Assembly (NCBI RefSeq): GCF_003966715.1
Contig: NZ_AP018907.1
Coordinates: 608,001 to 672,000 of the forward strand
Direction: 5' to 3'
Length of the DNA: 64,000 nucleotides
DNA from: Blastochloris tepida
GTDB taxonomy: Bacteria; Pseudomonadota; Alphaproteobacteria; Rhizobiales; Xanthobacteraceae
Position 1 is the first letter of the stretch; each line of letters begins with the position of its first letter. Made by a program: the position numbers and the translations under genes. The notes under the pieces are model-generated. The model was not told where the DNA came from, made no database searches, and saw only the letters and a list, made by a program, of their open reading frames with translations. This document shows, in pieces, positions 19,638-29,143 of this stretch.

Positions 19638-19719
19638 GTAGGGCGGAATAGCGTAGCGTATTCCGCCACTTCAGCCGGGATGCAGGAACGGCGGAATACG
19701 CTACGCTATTCCGCCCTAC
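19638..19719. repeat. Perfect 30-bp inverted repeat
   Basis: The 30 bases at 19638-19667, starting GTAGGGCGGAATAGCG, are the exact reverse complement of 19690-19719, ending TATTCCGCCCTAC, with a 22-nt loop. Each arm is itself partly palindromic (GGCGGAATA / TATTCCGCC). The spacer separates convergent rpsD and grxD. Confidence 0.9.
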
Positions 19720-19738
19720 AGCTGGATGCAGTTTCTCC

Positions 19739-20071
19739 TCAGGCTGGCTCGCGCATGGCGACGCCCTTGTCCTTCAGCAGCGCCTGCAGCTCGCCGGCCT
19801 GGAACATCTCGCGGACGATATCGCAGCCGCCGATGAACTCGCCCTTGATGTAGAGCTGCGGGATGGTCGGCCAGTTGGAATAGTCCTTGATGCCCTGGCG
19901 GACCTCGTCGGATTCCAGCACGTTGATGCCCTTGTAGGGCACGCCGAGATAGTCGAGAACCTGGACCACCTGCCCGGAGAAGCCGCACATCGGCATGTCG
20001 GGCGAGCCCTTCATGAACAGGACAACGTCATTGCCCTTCACCTCGGCGTCGATGGTGTCGTGGATGCTCAT
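19739..20071 (-). CDS. grxD: Monothiol glutaredoxin Grx4 type
   Basis: A CGFS-type glutaredoxin that binds and passes on [2Fe-2S] clusters, often with BolA. The start MSIHDTIDAEVK (20071) has AAGGGA upstream and gives 110 residues. The CGFS motif starts at C29 (MPMCGFSGQ), followed by WPTIPQLYIKGEFIGGCDI for glutathione binding. bolA lies immediately upstream in the same direction, the partner expected for iron-sulfur and iron regulation. Confidence 0.96.
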   Translation of the reverse strand: MSIHDTIDAEVKGNDVVLFMKGSPDMPMCGFSGQVVQVLDYLGVPYKGINVLESDEVRQGIKDYSNWPTIPQLYIKGEFIGGCDIVREMFQAGELQALLKDKGVAMREPA

Positions 20072-20166
20072 GGCGGCAATCCCTTTCTGCGCCTCGCGCG
20101 CGTCTCTCTCGGAACGGAAAGGTGGGAGGCCCGCTGCCGAAGGCAAGGGGCGGGCGCTCGGGTTGG

Positions 20167-20208
20167 GTGCTTGGGGCCGGGCGCTTGGGGCCGGGCGCTT
20201 GGGGCCGG
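20167..20208. repeat. 3 x 14 bp tandem repeat between bolA and grxD
   Basis: GTGCTTGGGGCCGG (20167-20180) and two copies of GCGCTTGGGGCCGG (20181-20194, 20195-20208). It ends 4 bp from the bolA stop. Confidence 0.85.
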
Positions 20209-20211
20209 CGG

Positions 20212-20460
20212 TCAGTGCACCGGCGCGGTGTCCGGCGTCGCGGTGTGCAGCGCCAGCGCGTGCAGCTCGCCGCCCAGGCTGCCCTTGAGCGCGGCATAGA
20301 CGAGCTGGTGCTGCTGAACCCGGGATTTGCCGCGGAACGCCTCCGAAATCACCAGCGCCGAATAATGGTCGCCGTCACCGGCCAGATCCTTGATCATCAC
20401 CACCGCGTCGGGCAGCGACGCCTTGATCAGCCGTTCGATTTCGTCAGCCTTCATCGCCAT
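20212..20460 (-). CDS. bolA: BolA family protein
   Basis: BolA proteins form [2Fe-2S]-bridged pairs with monothiol glutaredoxins. Starting at MAMKADEIERLIK (20460) the product has 82 residues; GGAG precedes the start. The BolA core is seen in SLPDAVVMIKDLAGDGDHYS, the VISEAFRGKSRVQQHQLVYAAL helix-turn and the invariant His-containing ELHALALHT. grxD follows downstream, which supports the pairing. An upstream in-frame start would add atypical residues. Confidence 0.95.
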   Translation of the reverse strand: MAMKADEIERLIKASLPDAVVMIKDLAGDGDHYSALVISEAFRGKSRVQQHQLVYAALKGSLGGELHALALHTATPDTAPVH

Positions 20461-20494
20461 GCGGCGGGTCTCCTTCACAAATCCAAGGCTCACT

Positions 20495-20568
20495 CGCCGA
20501 AAATCCTCTTCGAGGCAGGATTTTCGGCGACCGGAATGCGGAACTCCGGCCGGCGACCGGATTCCGCA

Positions 20569-20571
<3 letters not shown>
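20495..20571. repeat. Dispersed repeat family B variant
   Basis: CGCCGAAAATCCT (20495-20507) and AGGATTTTCGGCG (20517-20529) form a perfect 13-bp stem; then GACCGGAATGCGGAACTCCG and GGATTCCGCATCA. The terminal TCA (20569-20571) is, on the minus strand, the TGA stop of purL. Confidence 0.8.
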
Positions 20572-22791
<2,220 letters not shown>

Positions 22792-22893
22792 GCGATTGAA
22801 ATGGCGCGATCGGGACCGACCAGGGTCCGTGCGGGAGGTCGAGGGGCTTCTAACCCGGTTTTGCGGATTGCGCACCCCGGCGATGGGGTGGGG

Positions 22894-23490
22894 CTATTCG
22901 GCGAGATCGAGCGCCGTGAGCGTCAGGGGCAAAGCAGGGGCCAGGAGTGGCGTCAGGGTCTCGTCGGCGGCATGGGCGACGATGTCGCGATAGCCGAGCG
23001 GCGCCGGGTCGCGGTGGATGTGGGTGACGAGGTGGATGGCGTCGATCACCCACAGCTCGCGCACGCCGAAGGCGGCGTAGATCGCCGGCTTGCGGCCGAG
23101 GTCGTAGCCGAGACTGGAATCGGCGATCTCTACCGCCAGCAGCGCAGTATCGCCGTTGAGCGTCTTCAGCCCGCGTGCGCGGTCGAAAACGACGATATCG
23201 GGTTCGAGATAGGTGTCGTGCGACAGGCGGAAGGTGGTTTCGGAGATCAGTCCGAGCGTGTTGTCGGGGAGCAGCCGCGTCCAATGGCGTACCAGCGCTT
23301 CTTTGACGACCTCGTGCCGAATGCCCTTGGGCGACATCATCACCAGCTCTCCGCCGATCAGCTCCAGCCGTTCGTCCTCATGGAGGAGGCCGACCTCCAC
23401 CATGCGCTCGACCTCGGCAATGCTGAAGGCTCGGCGCGGCAGTCCGGTGGCGGCGGCGGTGACGGGGGCATGGCTGACAGGGGCGTTCAT
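22894..23490 (-). CDS. Uma2-family (DUF820) putative endonuclease
   Basis: A 198-residue Uma2/DUF820 protein with a PD-(D/E)XK nuclease fold; biological role unknown in this family. Conserved features: the N-terminal MVEVGLLHEDERLELIGGEL, then YLEPDIVVFDRA, and LAVEIADSSLGYDLGRKPAIYA, where D, E and K of the catalytic site are present. The C-terminus LTPLLAPALPLTL resembles other members. It lies between purQ and purL in the same direction, an unexpected place that suggests insertion into the purine cluster. Confidence 0.88.
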   Translation of the reverse strand: MNAPVSHAPVTAAATGLPRRAFSIAEVERMVEVGLLHEDERLELIGGELVMMSPKGIRHEVVKEALVRHWTRLLPDNTLGLISETTFRLSHDTYLEPDIVVFDRARGLKTLNGDTALLAVEIADSSLGYDLGRKPAIYAAFGVRELWVIDAIHLVTHIHRDPAPLGYRDIVAHAADETLTPLLAPALPLTLTALDLAE

Positions 23491-23625
23491 GGCGCAAGAC
23501 TAGCCGAAACCGCCCCGGCGGTCACGGCGGCGGCCATCCGAGTCTCAAGCACATTTTAAATCAGGGATATCGATGGCCGGGACGAGGCCCGGCCACGACC
23601 GCGTGGCGCACGCTGGCGGTTTCGC

Positions 23626-24327
23626 TCACGCCGCGCTGGCCAGCGTGTCGACGAGGCCCGCGAACAGACCGCGGCCGTCGGTCGAGCCGAGGCGGGCGTC
23701 CACGTGGTTCTCGGGGTGTGGCATCATGCCCAGGACGTTGAAAGTCTTCGAGAACACCCCGGCGATCGAGTTGGTCGAGCCGTTGTGGTTGAAGGCCGGG
23801 CCGACCTCGCCCGATGCCGAGCAGTAGCGGAACGCCACCCGGCCCTCGCCCTCGATCCCGGCCAGGGTCTCGGCGTCGGCGACGTAGTTGCCTTCGCCAT
23901 GGGCGCAGGGAATGGAGATCACTTGCCCCGGCGCATAGAGGCGGGTGAAGGCGGTATCGGCGCGTTCGACCTTGAGGTGGGCGATCTTGCAGGCGAAACG
24001 GCGGTCCTTGTTGCGCATCAGCACGCCCGGCAGCAGGCCTGCCTCGCACAGGATCTGGAAGCCGTTGCAGATGCCCAGCACCAGCCCGCCGCGGGCGGCG
24101 TGGGCGCGCACCGCGTCCATGATCGCGGCGCGGGCGGCGATGGCGCCGCAGCGCAGATAGTCGCCATAGGAGAAGCCGCCGGGCAGCACCACGAGGTCGG
24201 TGCCGGGGGGCAGCGCGGTCTCGGCGTGCCACACCAGCGCCGGCTTCTTGCCGGACACCAGCTCCAGCGCGAAGGCGACGTCGCGCTCGCGGTTCGAGCC
24301 GGGGAAGACGATGACGGCGGCGTTCAT
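23626..24327 (-). CDS. purQ: Phosphoribosylformylglycinamidine synthase subunit PurQ
   Basis: The glutaminase subunit that supplies ammonia to PurL. The 233-residue class I amidotransferase starts [16 protein letters not shown]. The nucleophile elbow is [12 protein letters not shown]; the His-Glu part lies near the C-terminus ([15 protein letters not shown]). Length is typical. purS is upstream with an A-family repeat between; downstream an Uma2 gene separates it from purL. Confidence 0.98.
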   Translation of the reverse strand: MNAAVIVFPGSNRERDVAFALELVSGKKPALVWHAETALPPGTDLVVLPGGFSYGDYLRCGAIAARAAIMDAVRAHAARGGLVLGICNGFQILCEAGLLPGVLMRNKDRRFACKIAHLKVERADTAFTRLYAPGQVISIPCAHGEGNYVADAETLAGIEGEGRVAFRYCSASGEVGPAFNHNGSTNSIAGVFSKTFNVLGMMPHPENHVDARLGSTDGRGLFAGLVDTLASAA

Positions 24328-24430
24328 GAACAGTCTCCAAGCTGGCGGAGATCGAGGCAGCCTGCCGGGCCGATCAAGCCGCCCTCGCGACAGCGACGAC
24401 CGGGCCTCGGCCGAACCAGCGCGCTCGCCG

Positions 24431-24523
24431 ATCTGGCTGCATCAGATCTGACGCTCTAAGTCTTTGAGTTGTCGCATTCTCTTTCGCAAAACCGGTTCCC
24501 ACTTTTGCGGAGAATGCTCTAGA
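24431..24523. repeat. Dispersed repeat family A, copy 4
   Basis: GATCTGGCTGCATCAGATCT, ACGCTCTAAG, then TTGTCGCATTCTCTTTCGCA ... CACTTTTGCGGAGAATGCTC and TAGAG. On the minus strand its terminus reads TAGAGCATTCTCC, and this TAG is the purS stop codon (24519-24521). Confidence 0.88.
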
Positions 24524-24761
24524 GGATCTCGACGCGGTAGTTCTCGATCACCGTATTGGCGAGCAGCTTGTCGGCGGCGGCGGCCAGCAGCTTCTCGGTG
24601 TCGGCGCGGTCGGCGGTGGGCGCGATCTCGATGTCGAACACCTTGCCCTGGCGGACGCTGGCGACGCCCTCGATGCCGAGCGACTTCAGCGCGCCCTCGA
24701 TCGCCTTGCCTTGCGGATCGAGAATTCCGGTCTTGAGCGTGACATACACGCGGGCCTTCAT
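24519..24761 (-). CDS. purS: Phosphoribosylformylglycinamidine synthase subunit PurS
   Basis: PurS is the small bridging subunit of the three-part FGAM synthase. From MKARVYVTLKTGILDPQGKA (24761; AAGGGAG upstream) it has 80 residues, the normal size. Motifs GVASVRQGKVFDIEI and LLANTVIENYRVEIL are characteristic. Its TAG stop is the end of repeat A4, so the last gene-specific codon is the Leu before it. purC lies upstream, purQ downstream. Confidence 0.97.
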   Translation of the reverse strand: MKARVYVTLKTGILDPQGKAIEGALKSLGIEGVASVRQGKVFDIEIAPTADRADTEKLLAAAADKLLANTVIENYRVEIL

Positions 24762-24799
24762 CGGCGGACTCCCTTTCGCACCGCGGCCGGTGCGGTCCT

Positions 24800-24847
24800 G
24801 AAACGATCGCGGGGACAAACGATCGCGAGAACAAACGATCGCGGGGG
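24800..24847. repeat. 3 x 16 bp tandem repeat between purC and purS
   Basis: GAAACGATCGCGGGGA (24800-24815), CAAACGATCGCGAGAA (24816-24831), CAAACGATCGCGGGGG (24832-24847). The last unit runs into a GC hairpin. Confidence 0.8.
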
Positions 24848-24861
24848 CGCTCGGCCCCCGC
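24841..24861 (-). terminator. GC hairpin between purC and purS
   Basis: GCGGGGGC (24841-24848) and GCCCCCGC (24854-24861) form an 8-bp stem about 35 nt behind the purC stop. There is no T-run, so it may attenuate or stabilise rather than terminate. Confidence 0.4.
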
Positions 24862-24895
24862 AGCATAGCCGTCATGCCGGCTGGCCGGCGTCGCG

Positions 24896-25663
24896 TCAGC
24901 CCTTGACGAGAATCGGGCCGGAGCCCTGGGGCCGCTCATTCTCGCCGAGAATGCCGAGCCGGCGGGCCACCTCGGTATAGGCCTCGATCAGGCCGCCCAT
25001 GTCCTTGCGGAAGCGGTCCTTGTCCATCTTGTCGCCGCTCTTCATGTCCCACAGGCGGCAGCAGTCGGGCGAGATCTCGTCGGCGACGACGATCCGCATC
25101 ATGTCGTTTTCCCACAGCCGGCCGCATTCCATCTTGAAGTCGACCAGACGGATGCCGACGCCGAGGAACAGGCCGGACAGGAAGTCGTTGACCCGGATGG
25201 CGAGGGCGATGATGTCGTCGATCTCCTGCGGGGTCGCCCAGCCGAACGCCGTCACATGCTCTTCCGACACCAGCGGATCGTTCAGTTGGTCGTTCTTGTA
25301 GTAGAACTCGATAATCGAGCGGGGAAGCTGGGTGCCTTCCTCGATGCCGAGACGGGTCGACAGCGAACCGGCCGCCACGTTGCGGACAACGACTTCAAGC
25401 GGAATGATCTCGACTTCGCGGATGAGCTGCTCGCGCATGTTCATCCGGCGGATGAAGTGCGTCGGCACGCCGATGTCGTTCAGCTTCTGGAAAATGAACT
25501 CGGAAATTCGGTTGTTCAGCACCCCCTTTCCGTCGATCACCTGATGTTTCTTGGCGTTGAAGGCCGTGGCATCGTCCTTGAAGTGTTGAATCAGGGTGCC
25601 GGGCTCGGGGCCCTCGTAGAGAACCTTGGCCTTGCCTTCATAAATGCGCCGACGACGGCTCAT
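24896..25663 (-). CDS. purC: Phosphoribosylaminoimidazole-succinocarboxamide synthase (SAICAR synthetase)
   Basis: PurC joins aspartate to CAIR in purine synthesis. From [18 protein letters not shown] (25663) it has 255 residues, the usual bacterial length. Signatures are [17 protein letters not shown] and [10 protein letters not shown], plus [12 protein letters not shown]. An ATG ten codons upstream is possible, but neither start has a strong ribosome binding site. It heads the purC-purS-purQ-(Uma2)-purL series and is divergent from the zeta-subunit gene. Confidence 0.97.
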   Translation of the reverse strand: MSRRRRIYEGKAKVLYEGPEPGTLIQHFKDDATAFNAKKHQVIDGKGVLNNRISEFIFQKLNDIGVPTHFIRRMNMREQLIREVEIIPLEVVVRNVAAGSLSTRLGIEEGTQLPRSIIEFYYKNDQLNDPLVSEEHVTAFGWATPQEIDDIIALAIRVNDFLSGLFLGVGIRLVDFKMECGRLWENDMMRIVVADEISPDCCRLWDMKSGDKMDKDRFRKDMGGLIEAYTEVARRLGILGENERPQGSGPILVKG

Positions 25664-26093
25664 AGGGGTGTACCTGGGCTTAAGAAAATCCATTGTCTGC
25701 CGGGTCTCCGGTGGATCTGGTCCGGCCGCGCGTGAGCATCACGCGTCGCGAGTCGTGTCGCGGAGCAGGGCCCGCGACCGGCGGGACACTAGCCGATTGA
25801 GGCAGCGGACACAACGCGGGCCATCCGGGGGGCTTTCGCCCCTGCCGGAGGCGCCGCCGGCTGTTGATTTGGTGGGGGGGTCCCTATATTCACACAGGGT
25901 GAGGTGCGTGGGCGTTCTGCGCGCCAGAGTTTGGATGATGCCGGACATCGCAGCATTTCGCGGGCAGTGTTTCGCCGCTTTGGCCGTGGCCCGGGGAGTG
26001 CAATCCTTCAAGACACGAAACGGATGCGGGATGTTCCAGCGTGCCGCTAGGCAATAGCTTAAGACAATCCTGCCCAGGGACGAGAGCGCCACA
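25664..26093. other. Divergent spacer purC-zeta subunit
   Basis: About 430 bp, presumably with promoters for both directions. A possible but poorly spaced promoter on the plus strand is TTGATT ... TATATT near 25863-25890. No gene with credible start signals was found. Confidence 0.5.
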
Positions 26094-26417
26094 ATGACCA
26101 TTTTCGACAAGCGCGAGGATCTGTTCGAAAAGCAGTTCGCCCAGAACGAGGAACTGCGTTTCAAGGCGACGGCGCGCCGGAATCGTCTGCTCGGGCTGTG
26201 GGCTGCCGAAAAGCTCGGCAAGACCGGCGAGGATGCCGACGTCTATGCCCGCGAGGTTGTGATGAGCGACTTCGAGGAGGCCGGCGACGAGGACGTGTTC
26301 CGCAAGGTGCGCAAGGATTTCGACGATGCCGGTGTGCAGCAGTCGGACCACCAGATCCGCCGCACCATGGAAGAGCTGCTGGCGCAGGCCATGCACGAGC
26401 TGAAGGTCGGCGGCTGA
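26094..26417 (+). CDS. F1-ATPase inhibitor zeta subunit (DUF1476)
   Basis: The zeta subunit is the alphaproteobacterial inhibitor that enters the F1 catalytic interface and blocks ATP hydrolysis. The 107-residue protein has the family N-terminus TIFDKREDLFEKQFAQNEEL and the helical body RFKATARRNRLLGLWAAEKLG; the C-terminus (EELLAQAMHELKVGG) is also typical. It stands alone, divergent from purC, and is not linked to atp genes here. Confidence 0.93.
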   Translation: MTIFDKREDLFEKQFAQNEELRFKATARRNRLLGLWAAEKLGKTGEDADVYAREVVMSDFEEAGDEDVFRKVRKDFDDAGVQQSDHQIRRTMEELLAQAMHELKVGG

Positions 26418-26470
26418 ACGCCGCTCCGGTAGGGCGCCGCAATTCCGTCGGGCGTACCCGCTGACGATGT

Positions 26471-26574
26471 CGTCATCCCGGCCGAGGCGTGAGCCGAGAG
26501 CCGGGATCGTTCTCCGGAAGAGTCCTCTTCCTGCGCACGGTCCCGGCTCGGCGCTGCGCGCCGTCCGGGACGAC
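26471..26574. repeat. Dispersed repeat family D, copy 3
   Basis: GTCATCCCGGCCGAGGCGTG ... GAGAGCCGGGATCGTT, then ACGGTCCCGGCTCGGCG ... CCGTCCGGGACGAC. It closely follows the copy at 19472-19575. Confidence 0.8.
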
Positions 26575-26647
26575 GTGAAATGGAAGACGGTCCCAGGACG
26601 CGCCTTCGGCGCTTGTCCGAGACGACGCCGGCTCTGCCTTCGCTTTC

Positions 26648-26786
26648 ATGCGGTTTCCGGTTGATCCCTTCGGGATACCGGAAACGGTCTCGCCGAAAAC
26701 CCCAGGTTTTCAAGAGAGTCTCGATAACGGGATGTTCGGGCGATCGGAATACGGCTCGAAGGCTTGATCAGCCGGAAACCGTATCA
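26648..26786. repeat. Dispersed repeat family B, full copy
   Basis: Begins ATGCGGTTTCCGGTTGATCC, then CTTCGGGATACCGGAAACGG, CGCCGAAAACCCCAGG, GATAACGGGATGTTC, GATCGGAATACGGCTCGAAG and GATCAGCCGGAAACCGTATC. The outer ends are inverted. On the minus strand it starts TGATACGGTTTCCGG; the TGA (26784-26786) is the purB stop. Confidence 0.88.
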
Positions 26787-28091
26787 CGCCCGCCCGAACA
26801 CCCGCCGGAAGATCGTGTCGACGTGCTTCAGGTGGAAGCCGAGGTCGAACAGCTCGGCGATCTCCGCCTCCGACAGGAATGCGCGAACCTCGGCATCGGC
26901 CAAGAGCAGCGTCTGGAAGTCGCCTTCGCCGCGCCACACCGGCATGGCGTTGCGCTGCACCAGCCGGTAGGCGTCCTCGCGGCTCGCGCCCTTCTGGGTC
27001 AGCTTGAGCAGGATGCGCTGGGAGTGGACGAGGCCGCCGAGCCTGTCCAAATTCTTCTGCATGTTGGCGGGATAGACCACGAGCTTGTCGATGACGCCAG
27101 CCAGCCGCGCCAGCGCGAAATCGAGCGTCACCGTGGCGTCCGGGCCGATCATCCGCTCGACCGACGAGTGCGAGATGTCGCGCTCGTGCCACAGCGCCAC
27201 GTTTTCCAGTGCCGGCGTCACATAGGCCCGCACCATGCGGGCGAGGCCGGTGAGGTTCTCGGTCAGCACCGGGTTGCGCTTGTGCGGCATGGCAGAGGAG
27301 CCCTTCTGCCCTTCGGAGAAGAACTCCTCGGCTTCCAGCACCTCGGTGCGCTGCAGATGCCGCACCTCGATGGCGAGGTTCTCGACCTGCGAGGCGACGA
27401 CGCCGAGCGTGGCGAAGAACATCGCGTGGCGGTCGCGCGGGATCACTTGGGTCGACACCGGCTCGGGGCTCAGGCCCATCCTCTCGGCGACGTGGGCTTC
27501 AACGCTCGGGTCGATCTGGGCGAACGTGCCGACCGCGCCGGAGATGGCGCAGGTGGCGACCTCCGTGCGCGCCGCCACCAGCCGGGCGCGGGCGCGTTGG
27601 AAGGCGGCGGCATGGCCGGCGAGCTTGACGCCGAAGGTGGTGGGCTCGGCGTGGATGCCGTGCGAGCGGCCGATGGTGGGGGTGAGCCTGTGCTCGAAGG
27701 CGCGCTTCTCCAGCGCCGCCAGCACCGCATCGACATCGGCGATCAGGATGTCGGCGGCGCGGGTGAGCTGGACATTGAGGCAGGTGTCGAGCACGTCCGA
27801 CGAGGTCATGCCCTGGTGGACGAAGCGCGCCTCCGGCCCGACGATCTCGGCGAGGTGGGTGAGAAAGGCGATGACGTCGTGCTTGGTCGTGCGCTCGATC
27901 TTGTCGATGCGCGCCACGTCGAACACCGCGCCCTGGCCCTTCTCCCACACCTTCGCCGCGGCCTCGGCGGGAATGACGCCGAGCTTCGCCTGCGCGTCGG
28001 CGGCGTGGGCCTCGATCTCGAACCAGATGCGAAAACGGGTCTGGGGCTCCCAGATGGAGGCCATCTGCGGACGGGAATAGCGCGGGATCAT
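26784..28091 (-). CDS. purB: Adenylosuccinate lyase
   Basis: PurB cleaves SAICAR and adenylosuccinate, serving IMP and AMP synthesis. The 435-residue protein begins MIPRYSRPQMASIWEP and has the superfamily signature SSAMPHKRNPVLTEN. TIGRSHGIHAEPTTFG and MTSSDVLDTCLNVQL supply further active-site residues. It is the last purine gene here, separated from purC by the divergent zeta-subunit gene. Its stop codon is donated by repeat B. Confidence 0.98.
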   Translation of the reverse strand: MIPRYSRPQMASIWEPQTRFRIWFEIEAHAADAQAKLGVIPAEAAAKVWEKGQGAVFDVARIDKIERTTKHDVIAFLTHLAEIVGPEARFVHQGMTSSDVLDTCLNVQLTRAADILIADVDAVLAALEKRAFEHRLTPTIGRSHGIHAEPTTFGVKLAGHAAAFQRARARLVAARTEVATCAISGAVGTFAQIDPSVEAHVAERMGLSPEPVSTQVIPRDRHAMFFATLGVVASQVENLAIEVRHLQRTEVLEAEEFFSEGQKGSSAMPHKRNPVLTENLTGLARMVRAYVTPALENVALWHERDISHSSVERMIGPDATVTLDFALARLAGVIDKLVVYPANMQKNLDRLGGLVHSQRILLKLTQKGASREDAYRLVQRNAMPVWRGEGDFQTLLLADAEVRAFLSEAEIAELFDLGFHLKHVDTIFRRVFGRA

Positions 28092-28187
28092 GGTCGCTCG
28101 AAAGGTTGGAGGGTTGGGCGGCGCTGTAGCAGATCGGCCTTTCGGAGGCCAGCCGGCCCGCGGCCGGGCGCGGACGGACGGGCCGCG

Positions 28188-28232
28188 TCTTTCGCAGAAC
28201 CGGTATCCACTTTTCCGGAAAATGCTTTAGAG
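28188..28232. repeat. Dispersed repeat family A, partial copy 5
   Basis: TCTTTCGCAGAACCGGTATC and CACTTTTCCGGAAAATGCTT: only the right half of the core. It lies in the spacer between divergent purB and the HdeD-like gene. Confidence 0.75.
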
Positions 28233-28339
28233 ACTTGCGCCTGTATGCCCCCGCGCCCACCTCAGGCCAAGCTTGGGTTCAAGTGATTCAGGCGGCCCTT
28301 CACTTGACTCGACAACAGCCCGCTTCAGGAGAGCAGAGA

Positions 28340-28939
28340 ATGTCCGACATCAACCCCATGGCCGAGTCCGAGCCGATCGAGCCGACGGATGCCAGCGGCA
28401 TGCTGGCCAAGAACTGGTGGGCCATCCTCATTCGCGGCATCGCCGCGCTGGCGTTCGGCCTGTGCGCCTTCGTGCTGCCGGGGGCGACGCTGGTCTCGCT
28501 GATGGTGTTCTTTGCCGCCTATGCCGCTGTCGACGGCGTGTTCAGCATCGTCGCGGCGGTGCGCGCGGCGCGGCTGGGCGAGCAGTGGGCGACGCTGGTC
28601 TTCGACGGGCTGATCAGCCTCACGGCCGCTGCCATCCTGGTGATCTGGCCGGACATCTCGATCCAGGCGCTGATCGTGCTGCTGGCGACCTGGGCGATCA
28701 TGACCGGCCTTCTCGAAATTGGCGCGGCGTTCCGCCTCAAGACCGAGCATGGCCGGGTGTGGCTCGGGCTGGCCGGCGTCGCCTCGGTGCTGTTCGGCGT
28801 GGCGCTGATCGTGGCGCCGTTCGTCGGCGCGCTGGTGGTGACGTGGTGGCTCGGCGTCTATGCCGCGGTGTTCGGCCTCACCATGGTGTCGCTGGCGATC
28901 ACGCTGAAGGGCCGCCTGTCGCACCAGCCGGCGGCGTGA
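28340..28939 (+). CDS. HdeD-family membrane protein (DUF308)
   Basis: A 199-residue protein of the HdeD/DUF308 family, linked in enterobacteria to acid resistance at high cell density; the mechanism is unknown. AGGAGAG precedes the start at 28340. After about 20 soluble residues come six predicted membrane helices in three DUF308 pairs (WAILIRGIAALAFGLCAFVL, LVSLMVFFAAYAAVDGVFSI, through VTWWLGVYAAVFGLTMVSLA). A good terminator follows, so it is probably monocistronic. Confidence 0.87.
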   Translation: MSDINPMAESEPIEPTDASGMLAKNWWAILIRGIAALAFGLCAFVLPGATLVSLMVFFAAYAAVDGVFSIVAAVRAARLGEQWATLVFDGLISLTAAAILVIWPDISIQALIVLLATWAIMTGLLEIGAAFRLKTEHGRVWLGLAGVASVLFGVALIVAPFVGALVVTWWLGVYAAVFGLTMVSLAITLKGRLSHQPAA

Positions 28940-28952
28940 TGCGGGATGCGAA

Positions 28953-28976
28953 CGCCGGCCCCCCGCGGGGCCGGCG
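28953..28976 (+). terminator. Terminator after the HdeD-like gene
   Basis: CGCCGGCCCC (28953-28962) and GGGGCCGGCG (28967-28976) form a perfect 10-bp stem with loop CCGC, 13 nt after the stop codon. The T-run is weak. Confidence 0.65.
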
Positions 28977-28986
28977 CTTCATCGCG

Positions 28987-29143
28987 TGATACGGTTTCCG
29001 GCTGATCAAGCCTTCGAGCCGTATTCCGATCGCCGAAAATCCCGTTATCAAAAAAGGGGGTTTCGGCGAGACCGTTTCCGGTATCCCGAAGGGATCAACC
29101 GGAAACCGTATGATCGCGGCAAGCTCGGTCGGAAGCCGTATCA
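28987..29143. repeat. Dispersed repeat family B, full copy plus a half
   Basis: TGATACGGTTTCCGGCTGAT (28987) ... GTATTCCGATCGCCG ... TATCCCGAAGGGATCAACCG and GGAAACCGTATGA, inverted relative to the copy at 26648. An extra half, TCGGAAGCCGTATCA (29129-29143), ends in the TGA stop of the downstream minus-strand GGDEF-EAL gene. Confidence 0.85.
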
